Source: Crocinitomicaceae bacterium (lineage in GTDB: Bacteria; Bacteroidota; Bacteroidia; Flavobacteriales_G; Salibacteraceae). Taken from it: a DNA stretch of 5,769 nucleotides. Positions 1 through 5,769 of the stretch are shown here, in pieces. Numbering within the stretch: position 1 is the first letter of the stretch; each line of letters begins with the position of its first letter. Both the position numbers and the translations under genes were made by a program. The notes under the pieces are model-generated. The model made no database searches and was not told the DNA's origin. It saw only the letters and a list, made by a program, of their open reading frames with translations. The stretch is taken from the NCBI GenBank assembly GCA_018623405.1, contig JAAZVO010000178.1, forward strand, positions 1 to 5,769. The letters run 5' to 3'.

Positions 1-317
1 ATCCTAATTTCAGTTTGGGCTATTTAATGAATATTCCGCGGGTGTTTACCTTTCCGGTTTACATACAACTGTTTAATTCAGGGATTTCAGGAGATATTTA
101 CCTCTATTACGATCATTTTAAGAAAGAATACGTGTTGGGCAGCTTTCAAATAATTTCAGTTTTTCCTCGGTCAGAAAGATTAGAGATTTCTGACGAATAC
201 CTTAACTCCGCAGAGTTAGATTTAAACATTAAAGAAAACATTCAGGTGTTTTGCCGAACGGCAGATTTGACTGAAATTAAAGATGTTTTGGAGCTATTCC
301 AACCACCTTCTGAATAA
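1..317 (+). CDS. Hypothetical protein, C-terminal part (probably 5'-truncated by the window edge)
   Basis: An open frame runs from the left edge (first full codon at base 3) to a TAA at 315-317. No stop lies upstream of the first ATG (base 27), so the gene may begin outside the window. TTG at 15 and ATG at 27 are possible internal starts; from the ATG the product would be 97 residues. The visible protein is soluble-looking: a beta-rich first half (FTFPVYIQLF, DIYLYYDHF, YVLGSFQIISVFP) and an acidic, helical tail (TADLTEIKDVLELF). I see no signal peptide, membrane segment, metal site or catalytic motif, and I do not recognise the family. Its last 41 bases are shared, antisense, with the end of the alpha/beta hydrolase gene. 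It is either the end of a larger upstream protein or a small Bacteroidota-specific protein. That it is coding is likely but unproven. Confidence 0.55.
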   Translation, partial: PNFSLGYLMNIPRVFTFPVYIQLFNSGISGDIYLYYDHFKKEYVLGSFQIISVFPRSERLEISDEYLNSAELDLNIKENIQVFCRTADLTEIKDVLELFQPPSE

Positions 318-1077
318 AATTTATGGAGGCTTGATTAAAGTCTTTCCATTTTTCGATATTAACAATGTGACCACATTGCGGCAGCACCTTTAAACTAGCT
401 GATTTATGTAAGTTGGAGATTTTCTGCACCGCCGGTAAAAAAAGATAATCTTCATCTCCCATTAAATACAAAGTAGGGATGTTAACCTCTTTGGTTCTAA
501 TAAATTTTAACACAGGGTTTAACTCTGCGGTTAACCTAAACCATTTCAAAAACTCTTTTTGATAAAGCTTTTTGGCTTCGTTAATAAAAACATTTCTAGA
601 TGCTTTATGCTTTTTCTTTGGCAGAATAACAAAGGCAAATAGCTTATACAACACCATGTAAGGCAAGAAATTTTTAAAAATATTGCCTAGACGCATTAAT
701 AGCTGTGAACGTAAATCTAGTTGTAAAACTGCTCCACCAAGCACCAAGCTTTTCACCCTGCTGGGTTGCTCTTCTGCCACTTGTCTTGCCAAAATGCAAC
801 CCATAGAAATACCTACAAAATGAGAGGTTGCAATTTTTAGATGGTCTAAAACCTCTATTATATCCTTAGAAACAACTTTAAAACTATACCGATTTATTTG
901 GTCTTGAAAAGTGTTTTTTGACCTTCCATGTCCTCTTAAATCAACCAACAACACATTAAAGTGCTTTTTAAACTCCCTAATTTGCTTAAACCATATAGAT
1001 GAATTACCTCCTGCACCATGCACAAAAGTTACCCACTCGTTAGATGTTGAATGATTATAGGTTACAAAGTGAAGCAT
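277..1077 (-). CDS. Alpha/beta-fold hydrolase
   Basis: This 266-residue protein is a single-domain alpha/beta hydrolase of usual family length. Visible landmarks in order are the oxyanion-hole motif HGAGG (residues 20-24), the strand and turn VDLRGHGRS (45-53), the nucleophile elbow GISMG with Ser91, a cap region rich in hydrophobic and Lys residues (about 120-190), the acid in GDED (Asp210 most likely) and the catalytic His237 in CGHIVNIE. The triad is therefore Ser91-Asp210-His237, typical of esterases, lipases and related carboxylic-ester or thioester hydrolases. No signal peptide is seen, so it is probably cytosolic. The substrate cannot be told from sequence. It starts at an ATG 33 bases after the CoA-binding gene with no terminator between, so it is probably the last gene of the minus-strand operon. 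Its final residues (about 254-266) are encoded in DNA shared with the converging gene at 1-317. Confidence 0.93.
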   Translation of the reverse strand: MLHFVTYNHSTSNEWVTFVHGAGGNSSIWFKQIREFKKHFNVLLVDLRGHGRSKNTFQDQINRYSFKVVSKDIIEVLDHLKIATSHFVGISMGCILARQVAEEQPSRVKSLVLGGAVLQLDLRSQLLMRLGNIFKNFLPYMVLYKLFAFVILPKKKHKASRNVFINEAKKLYQKEFLKWFRLTAELNPVLKFIRTKEVNIPTLYLMGDEDYLFLPAVQKISNLHKSASLKVLPQCGHIVNIEKWKDFNQASINFIQKVVGIAPKHL

Positions 1078-1110
1078 ACAAGAAAAAAACCATTTAAAAA
1101 GCCCAATTGT

Positions 1111-1479
1111 TTAATAGCTGCCTAAACTAAGTAAAACCAAGGTACAAGCATATTCAGTTTCAATACCTTTTTGATTGGCCATTTTTACCAATTCATCATT
1201 TTCAGTACCGGGATTAAAAATAATTCTCTTAGGGTTTAAGTTTAAGATGTAATCGTAAATTGGGGGTTGGTTTTGCGGGCCAACATAAAGGGTAACAGTA
1301 TCTAATTTTTCTACTTTTTCAGGCCAATTGGTAATGATTTCTTCACCTGCAATTTCGCCATTTCTTTTGCCTAATGGCAGCACTTCGTGTCCCCTACCTT
1401 TAAGCATAGAAGTAGCACGGTACGAATACCTGTACTCGTTTGGGCTTGCCCCTAATACAACCGTTTTCTTTGAACTCAA
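1111..1479 (-). CDS. Small CoA-binding-fold protein (CoA_binding_2 / YccU type)
   Basis: This 122-residue protein is a free-standing Rossmann-like CoA-binding domain, of the kind found at the start of succinyl-CoA synthetase alpha subunits and in single-domain proteins such as YccU. Landmarks are the nucleotide loop VLGASPNEYRYSYRA (residues 8-22) followed by GRGHEVLPL (28-36), strand and loop VTLYVGPQNQ (62-71), IIFNPGTENDEL (86-97) and the closing helix ACTLVLL (111-117). I see no catalytic residues, so the role is probably CoA or nucleotide binding; no member I know of has a settled physiological job. The start must be the TTG at 1479-1477: in frame there are only four codons between it and an upstream stop at 1494-1492, and none is ATG. 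This TTG overlaps the TGA of the peptidase gene (TTGA), suggesting translational coupling. The first in-frame ATG would be residue 25, inside the conserved domain, and is too late. Confidence 0.9.
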   Translation of the reverse strand: MSSKKTVVLGASPNEYRYSYRATSMLKGRGHEVLPLGKRNGEIAGEEIITNWPEKVEKLDTVTLYVGPQNQPPIYDYILNLNPKRIIFNPGTENDELVKMANQKGIETEYACTLVLLSLGSY

Positions 1480-2261
1480 TCGATTATTTTCTTAATCAAC
1501 CGTAATTTATGAGAATAGTTCTTTAGCTCCTTGTTATAAATTCCTTGATGGTCTAAAGCATCTATTCTTACTTTACCTGATGCATGAATAATGGTACCTT
1601 GTTCCAACACCATTCCTACGTGAATGATATTACCTTCATCATCATCAAAAAATGCTAAATCTCCCGGTTCGGCTTCCTCTACAAATGAAAGTGTTTCTCC
1701 AATTTCTGCTTGCTGATATGCATCTCGAGGTAAAGCGAATCCGTTTAATTTATAAACCATTTGCGTAAACCCCGAGCAATCAATTCCAAAAGGTGTTTTG
1801 CCTCCCCATAAGTAAGGTGCATTTAAATACATAAAGCTATTTTCTACCAACTTATTTTTTTGGGGGGTGGAGTTTAAATTGAAAAAACTACCGTCAAATG
1901 CAAAATTTTGTGATTCAACTGAAACAATGTGTTGGTTATTTAAACCGGGTAAAGAAGAGCCAATTAATATGCTTTGAACCTCCTTTTCATTTATTCTAAC
2001 TACGGCAGCAAGGTCAGAAACCACTTGCTTTGCGTGTGTTTTTTTTAGCTCCTCAAAGGTTTCTATTGATATTTCAAGCCATTGTTTGTGGTCTATCCAA
2101 GATTCATAACCATCATAAGCATCTTTTATGCGAATCCATTTAGGATGAATTTCTAAAATCTCGAACACATCACCAAATAACAATTGGGTTACCATTTCGG
2201 CCCTGTCATTAGGCTCTCTGCGGCATGGAACAATACTTAAATGGCAAAAACCGAACTTCAA
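1476..2261 (-). CDS. SH3b-NlpC/P60 (C40 family) cysteine peptidase, YkfC-like murein peptide hydrolase
   Basis: This 261-residue protein has an N-terminal bacterial SH3-like region (about residues 5-65, with VPCRREPNDRAEMVTQLLFGD and WIRIKDAYDGYESWID), a linker, and a C-terminal NlpC/P60 domain (about 138-261). The catalytic residues are Cys162 in GIDCSGF, His214 in IIHVGMVL and His226 in IIHASG; YLWGG (150-154) and LPRDAYQQ (177-184) are further family marks. Spacing between Cys, His and His, and Tyr150 twelve residues before Cys, agrees with what I recall of the Bacillus YkfC structure. That family cleaves the gamma-D-Glu to diamino-acid bond of murein peptides with a free N-terminal L-Ala. 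No signal peptide is visible, so a cytosolic recycling role is more likely than wall remodelling. The start is TTG at 2261-2259: no ATG lies between the upstream in-frame stop (2279-2277) and this codon, and family members begin at about this point. It is the first gene of the three-gene operon. Confidence 0.92.
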   Translation of the reverse strand: MKFGFCHLSIVPCRREPNDRAEMVTQLLFGDVFEILEIHPKWIRIKDAYDGYESWIDHKQWLEISIETFEELKKTHAKQVVSDLAAVVRINEKEVQSILIGSSLPGLNNQHIVSVESQNFAFDGSFFNLNSTPQKNKLVENSFMYLNAPYLWGGKTPFGIDCSGFTQMVYKLNGFALPRDAYQQAEIGETLSFVEEAEPGDLAFFDDDEGNIIHVGMVLEQGTIIHASGKVRIDALDHQGIYNKELKNYSHKLRLIKKIID

Positions 2262-2273
2262 AATTGTATAAAA

Positions 2274-2314
2274 GCTTCACAAAGAAAGGTTTATTGCCCC
2301 TCTCTTTGCAAAGC
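2274..2314 (-). promoter_or_regulatory. 16-bp RNA hairpin just before the peptidase start (terminator or 5'-leader control element)
   Basis: On the minus strand the arms are 2314-2299 and 2289-2274 with a 9-base loop (2298-2290). All 16 positions pair in RNA, 13 as Watson-Crick and three as G.U. On the plus strand those three become C/A mismatches, so the structure belongs to minus-strand RNA. It is followed by TTTT (2273-2270), which is the layout of a weak intrinsic terminator for the thiolase transcript. The base of the stem is only 12 bases from the TTG start of the peptidase, so a transcript that continues would place a stable hairpin where the ribosome must land. Both roles fit; the sequence alone does not separate them. 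Confidence 0.7.
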
Positions 2315-2319
2315 CTAAT

Positions 2320-2382
2320 TTGTTGTTTTTAACTTTTTGGTGTTGATGTGGTCTTGTTTAGGTTTTTGTTTGTTGTTATGCT
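2320..2382 (-). other. C-rich, G-poor leader segment between thiolase and peptidase
   Basis: No gene fits here. In the 60 bases 2321-2380 the minus-strand RNA would contain 16 C, 2 G, 37 A and 5 U by my count, so it should be almost unstructured. Such C-over-G stretches are typical of Rho loading sites, and unstructured leaders can also carry ribosome standby sites. It lies between the candidate promoter (2447-2417) and the hairpin (2314-2274). The composition is directly seen; a Rho role is inference. Confidence 0.35.
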
Positions 2383-2403
2383 TATGAACTTTCGAACATC
2401 CAC

Positions 2404-2433
2404 ACTTAAACACTTACAAACTTAAACACTTAC
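2404..2433. repeat. Two 14-base direct repeats, 16-base period
   Basis: The sequence ACTTAAACACTTAC occurs identically at 2404-2417 and 2420-2433, separated by two bases. It lies just downstream of the thiolase stop and overlaps the candidate promoter for the peptidase operon: the upstream copy (as read on the minus strand) enters the -7 box and the other covers the expected transcription start region. It could be an operator pair or a product of local slippage. Confidence 0.75.
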
Positions 2434-2447
2434 CCACCTTACACCAA
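2417..2447 (-). promoter_or_regulatory. Candidate Bacteroidota promoter for the peptidase operon
   Basis: On the minus strand, TTG at 2447-2445 is followed after 20 bases by TAAGTTTG at 2424-2417. The second box matches TAnnTTTG exactly, and the spacing falls in the 17-23 range reported for Flavobacterium promoters (TTG / TAnnTTTG). Transcription would start near 2410, giving a leader of roughly 150 bases before the peptidase TTG. The upstream box lies inside the last codons of the thiolase gene. No other exact TAnnTTTG was found on the minus strand of this gap. Confidence 0.5.
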
Positions 2448-3617
2448 CTCAATCACCATAGCAGAGGCACCGCCACCACCATTGCAAATCCCGGCAGCTC
2501 CAACTTTACCGCCTTGTTGCTTCAATACATTAATTAGGGTTACAATAATTCTGCTACCTGAAGAACCTAGTGGGTGACCCAATGAAACTGCTCCACCATG
2601 AACATTTACCTTGGCAGGATCTAAGTTCATTTCTTGGTTATTGGCAATCGCTACTACTGAGAATGCCTCATTTATTTCATAAAAATCAACATCTTCGTAT
2701 GAAAGACCTGCTTTTTCTAAAGCTCTTGGTAAAGCCTTTGCAGGTGCTGTTGTAAACCACTCAGGTGCTTGAGCGGCATCAGCATAGCTTCTAATTTTTG
2801 CCAATGGAGTAATGCCTAATTCCTTCACCTTTTCACCACTCATTAAGATAACTGCAGAGGCGCCATCATTAATAGTTGAGGCATTTGCCGCAGTAACTGT
2901 TCCTTCTCTTTGAAAAACAGGTCTTAATGCAGGAATTTTATCAAACCTTACATTTTTGTATTCCTCATCGTGGTCAAATACAATTGGGTCTCCTTTTCGT
3001 TGAGGAATTTCAACAGGAATTACCTCATTGTTAAACCAACCGTTTTCCCATGCTTTTGCAGATCTGTTGTAAGATTCAATAGCAAACTCATCTTGAGCTT
3101 CTCTAGTAATATTACATTCTTTAGCACAAAGTTCTGCCGCATTACCCATGTGGTAATTGTTATAAACGTCTGTTAAACCATCATGCACTAAACCATCTAG
3201 CATGTTGATGTTTCCTAATTTTTGACCGTTTCTTGAGTTTGGTAAATAATGGGGAACAGCACTCATATTTTCCATTCCACCGGCAACCACTACATCGTTA
3301 TCGCCTGCTAAAATGGTTTGAGCTGCTAATGAAATGGCTTTCATCCCTGAAGCACAAACTTTATTTACTGTAGTACATGGAACATTTTCACTAATTCCGG
3401 CAAAAATGGAGGCTTGCCTAGCAGGGGCTTGACCTTCACCGGCTTGTAAAACATTCCCCATAAAAACCTCTTGAATATGCTGTGGGTCTAAATTTATTTT
3501 TTCCATAGCAGCCTTAATAGCTGTGGCTCCTAGCTTAGGTGCAGGAACAGCCGATAATGAGCCATTAAAACTTCCCATGGGAGTTCTTACTGCAGATACA
3601 ATGTAAACTTCTTTCAT
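2439..3617 (-). CDS. Thiolase (acetyl-CoA C-acetyltransferase / acyltransferase)
   Basis: This complete 392-residue protein has the standard length of a tetrameric thiolase. It catalyses the reversible condensation of two acyl-CoAs, or thiolytic cleavage of a 3-ketoacyl-CoA, in the cytosol. The nucleophile is Cys88 in NKVCASGMK (85-93). NEAFS (about 316-320), GHPLGSSG with His348 (347-354) and CNGGGGASA with Cys378 (378-386) complete the active site, matching biosynthetic thiolase numbering almost exactly. N-terminal VSAVRTPMGSFNG and QAPARQA are also diagnostic. Whether it works in synthesis (acetoacetyl-CoA) or in beta-oxidation cannot be fixed from sequence; the adjacent genes are not fatty-acid genes. 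The ATG at 3617-3615 is preceded by an A-rich stretch rather than a Shine-Dalgarno site, as is usual in Bacteroidota. It is probably transcribed alone from the divergent gap at 3618-3731, and may end at the hairpin at 2314-2274. Confidence 0.96.
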   Translation of the reverse strand: MKEVYIVSAVRTPMGSFNGSLSAVPAPKLGATAIKAAMEKINLDPQHIQEVFMGNVLQAGEGQAPARQASIFAGISENVPCTTVNKVCASGMKAISLAAQTILAGDNDVVVAGGMENMSAVPHYLPNSRNGQKLGNINMLDGLVHDGLTDVYNNYHMGNAAELCAKECNITREAQDEFAIESYNRSAKAWENGWFNNEVIPVEIPQRKGDPIVFDHDEEYKNVRFDKIPALRPVFQREGTVTAANASTINDGASAVILMSGEKVKELGITPLAKIRSYADAAQAPEWFTTAPAKALPRALEKAGLSYEDVDFYEINEAFSVVAIANNQEMNLDPAKVNVHGGAVSLGHPLGSSGSRIIVTLINVLKQQGGKVGAAGICNGGGGASAMVIELV

Positions 3618-3731
3618 CTTAGTTGAATTTTTTAGGATTTGCGGCTGTGAATTTAGGTATTAATAAGGGAGCAGATTAATTTGAAAGTGAATAACCTTTC
3701 GTTTTGATTGCTTTTATTTGCCTTAGAATTT
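3618..3731. promoter_or_regulatory. Divergent intergenic region between thiolase and PgpH-like gene
   Basis: These 114 bases separate two genes read in opposite directions, so promoters for both should lie here or close by. I found no exact TAnnTTTG box with a correctly spaced TTG on either strand. The nearest matches on the plus strand are TTAATTTG (3676-3683) and TTTATTTG (3713-3720), each one base off and without a partner at 17-23 bases. No strong Shine-Dalgarno sequence precedes either ATG. The assignment rests on gene orientation only. Confidence 0.45.
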
Positions 3732-5769
3732 ATGAGAGATTTTTTTGAAAAGCTTCGACATAATTATGACCTTATTGTGAGAGGTTTGGTAGCTATTGCC
3801 ACCATTGCAGCAATTGTATTTATTTTCCCTAAAGAAGTAAAGTTTAAATACGAATTTCAAAAGGCTAAACCGTGGTTGCACGAGAATTTAATTGCTCCTT
3901 TCGATTTTCCCATTTATAAAGCTGAAGAAACGCTAGCGGTCGATAAAGAAGAAGCAACCAACCAAATAGACCCTTACTACAATGTTTTGCCTGAAGTAGC
4001 AGAAAATAAACTAAAGGCCTGTGAAGAAAGGTTCCAAACACAATGGACAGATGATGTATTAAAAGCTATTCCCAAAGCTTCCATAAAAGCAGGTTTTGCT
4101 AAAAAAGTAAATGCAGATTCTTTAAAAAACTATCACCTACTTAGAGGTAAAAAGATTTTACAGAAAATTTATAAAAAAGGGATTTATGCCCAAGACGAAA
4201 TCTTACAAAACCAATCGGATGACTTTTCAATAAACATTCTAAAAAACAATGTTGCAAAAAAGTCGGTTTTAAAAGATTTAAACAACTTGCAGCAAGCTCA
4301 TTTAGAGGCTTTAGACAGTTTAAAACAAAACGAATTTACCAACGCTCAATTTTTAATTTCAATTATTGACAATTGCCTTGAGCCCAATTTAAAATACAAT
4401 AAAGAGTTTACTGAAAACCTAATAGAAGAAGCTGTTAGCGCAGTTGCCATTACAAGAGGAGTAGTGCTAAAAAACGAGAAAATTATTGATAAAGGCCAAG
4501 TGGTTACCGATGAGTTATTTCAAAAATTAGAATCGCTTAGGCGAGAGTATGAAGGCAAAAATGCCGGATCTGAACAGAGCCTTTTGGTAAGAATTGGGGA
4601 GGTTTTCTTAGTGGCTTTAGTGGTTTTGGTATTGCTGTTCTTTTTGAGTTTATTCAGAAAAGATGTTATTAATGTAAACAACAGACTTGGCTTTATTTTC
4701 TTGGTTTTTACCCTTACCGTTTACATGGGAGCCATTAGTTTTTACTTTCCGCAAATAAACATCAATGTATTACCATTTTGTCTGTTACCACTGCTTATCA
4801 GGGCCTTTTTTGATGAGCGCTTGGCAACGTTTACTTACACCTTAGCAATTATTTTAATTGGCTTTTTTGCTCCTAACGGATTCGAGTTTGTATTTATACA
4901 ATTGGTAACCGGAACTTTGGTGGTGCTTTACTTAGTTAGTATCAGAAAAAGGTCTCAATTACTGAGTGCCTCCATTGTTATCTTCTTGGTTTATTCGGTA
5001 AGTTATTTGGGGTTTGCCATTATTCAAGAGGGCGATTGGCGTAAAATTGAATGGATAAACATAGGGTGGTATGCAGGTAGTGCCATTTTAGTTATGTTGG
5101 TTTATCCCTTGATTTTCTTGTTCGAGAAGGCTTTTGGGTTTTTATCTGATATCACATTAATGGAGTTATCTGATACCAACCACCCATTGCTTAGAAATTT
5201 AGCTACCCAAGCACCTGGTACTTTTCAGCATAGTTTACAAGTTGCAAATTTGGCCGAAGCAGCTTGCAACCAAGTGGGCGGAGATGCCATGCTGATTAGG
5301 GTTGGCGCTTTATACCACGACATTGGAAAAATGAAAAACCCGCAGTTTTTTATTGAAAATCAAGTTTCAGGACAAAACCCACATGATGACTTGGGCTACC
5401 AAGAAAGTGCGAAGATTATTATCTCGCATGTAATAGATGGGATAGAAATGGCCAAGAAGCATAACCTACCTGAAATTATTATTGATTTTATAAGAACACA
5501 CCATGGAACATCTACCACAAGGTATTTCTACAATTCAATGAAAAATGAGGTGGGTGAGGAAAATGTGGATATTACCAATTTTCAATATCCCGGACCACTT
5601 CCCTACTCCAAAGAAACTGCTATTTTGATGATGGCCGATGCCGTTGAAGCCGCTTCTAGAAGTTTGCCACAATACAATGAAGAAACCATCAATAATTTGG
5701 TAGAAAATATCATTAACCACCAAGCAGGCGACCAACAATACATCAATGCTGATATTACGTTTAAAGAAA
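3732..5769 (+). CDS. 7TM-HD family phosphohydrolase (PgpH/YqfF-like, probable c-di-AMP phosphodiesterase), 3'-truncated by the window edge
   Basis: From ATG 3732 the frame stays open for 679 full codons to the right edge. Domains in order: short cytosolic tail; first membrane helix (about residues 15-33); a large extracytoplasmic 7TMR-HDED-type domain (about 34-285); seven membrane helices (about 286-465); then a cytosolic HD domain from about 475, introduced by the family signature SDTNHPLLRNL (480-490). Metal ligands are visible: His500 (TFQHS), His529-Asp530 (HDIGK), His566, His590 (THHGTS) and Asp636 (MADAVEAASR). Their spacing closely follows what I recall of Listeria PgpH, which hydrolyses cyclic di-AMP to pApA. 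The active site is therefore complete and only the last few tens of residues should be missing. Signals bound outside the membrane are thought to tune activity in this family. Which dinucleotide this homologue uses, and what it senses, are inference. It is divergent from the thiolase. Confidence 0.93.
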   Translation, partial: MRDFFEKLRHNYDLIVRGLVAIATIAAIVFIFPKEVKFKYEFQKAKPWLHENLIAPFDFPIYKAEETLAVDKEEATNQIDPYYNVLPEVAENKLKACEERFQTQWTDDVLKAIPKASIKAGFAKKVNADSLKNYHLLRGKKILQKIYKKGIYAQDEILQNQSDDFSINILKNNVAKKSVLKDLNNLQQAHLEALDSLKQNEFTNAQFLISIIDNCLEPNLKYNKEFTENLIEEAVSAVAITRGVVLKNEKIIDKGQVVTDELFQKLESLRREYEGKNAGSEQSLLVRIGEVFLVALVVLVLLFFLSLFRKDVINVNNRLGFIFLVFTLTVYMGAISFYFPQININVLPFCLLPLLIRAFFDERLATFTYTLAIILIGFFAPNGFEFVFIQLVTGTLVVLYLVSIRKRSQLLSASIVIFLVYSVSYLGFAIIQEGDWRKIEWINIGWYAGSAILVMLVYPLIFLFEKAFGFLSDITLMELSDTNHPLLRNLATQAPGTFQHSLQVANLAEAACNQVGGDAMLIRVGALYHDIGKMKNPQFFIENQVSGQNPHDDLGYQESAKIIISHVIDGIEMAKKHNLPEIIIDFIRTHHGTSTTRYFYNSMKNEVGEENVDITNFQYPGPLPYSKETAILMMADAVEAASRSLPQYNEETINNLVENIINHQAGDQQYINADITFKE

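Noticed and set aside
2259..2266. CAATTTTG on the minus strand as a -7 promoter box
   Set aside because: It is one base off TAnnTTTG and overlaps the peptidase start codon, so transcription would begin inside the gene.
2404..2433. Start of a CRISPR array
   Set aside because: Only two 14-base copies with a 2-base gap; no spacer-sized intervals and no cas genes nearby.
2570..2755. Plus-strand open frame of 61 codons inside the thiolase gene
   Set aside because: It lies wholly antisense to a strongly conserved gene, has no recognisable domain and reads as the reverse of thiolase coding sequence.
2970..3176. Plus-strand open frame of 68 codons inside the thiolase gene
   Set aside because: Antisense to the thiolase with no family resemblance and low-complexity residue content; explained as a chance frame.
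3713..3720. TTTATTTG as a -7 promoter box for the PgpH-like gene
   Set aside because: One base off consensus, no TTG at 17-23 bases upstream, and only 11 bases from the ATG, which would leave almost no leader.
5535..5738. Minus-strand open frame of 67 codons near the right edge
   Set aside because: It is antisense to the HD domain of the PgpH-like gene, whose frame carries conserved metal ligands across the same bases.

Overview
The window looks like chromosomal DNA from a member of the Bacteroidota, probably a flavobacteria-like lineage. The DNA is AT-rich, the genes lack clear Shine-Dalgarno sequences, one promoter matches the Bacteroidota pattern (TTG, about 20 bases, TAnnTTTG), and the proteins read like that phylum's versions of their families. 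The genus cannot be named from this sequence. I see no mobile element, CRISPR array, tRNA or rRNA; this is mostly a housekeeping region.

Layout. Bases 1-317 (+) hold the 3' end of an unrecognised gene that probably enters from the left. It converges on, and overlaps by 41 bases, an operon on the minus strand. Read in the direction of transcription, that operon is a cytosolic-type SH3b-NlpC/P60 peptidase resembling YkfC (2261-1476), a small CoA-binding-fold protein (1479-1111) and an alpha/beta hydrolase (1077-277). The peptidase and the CoA-binding gene both start with TTG, and stop and start overlap as TTGA. Upstream, also on the minus strand, is a complete thiolase (3617-2439). A 114-base divergent gap separates it from a long plus-strand gene starting at 3732 and running off the right edge. 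That gene encodes a membrane protein of the 7TM-HD phosphohydrolase (PgpH/YqfF) family, the group that degrades cyclic di-AMP.

The most interesting non-coding stretch is 2262-2447, between the thiolase and the peptidase. It holds a promoter-like TTG-N20-TAAGTTTG embedded in two 14-base direct repeats, then a C-rich, G-poor leader. It ends in a 16-bp hairpin, perfect only as minus-strand RNA (three G.U pairs), whose base lies 12 bases before the peptidase TTG start. It could terminate the thiolase transcript, control the peptidase operon, or both.

How the genes fit together. The peptidase probably trims murein peptides that return to the cytoplasm. The CoA-binding protein and hydrolase downstream have no established link to that job. 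The thiolase joins or splits acyl-CoA chains. The PgpH-like protein would lower cyclic di-AMP, a messenger tied to osmotic and cell-wall homeostasis, but a functional link between it and the wall-recycling peptidase is only suggestive. No clearly new multi-gene system is visible.
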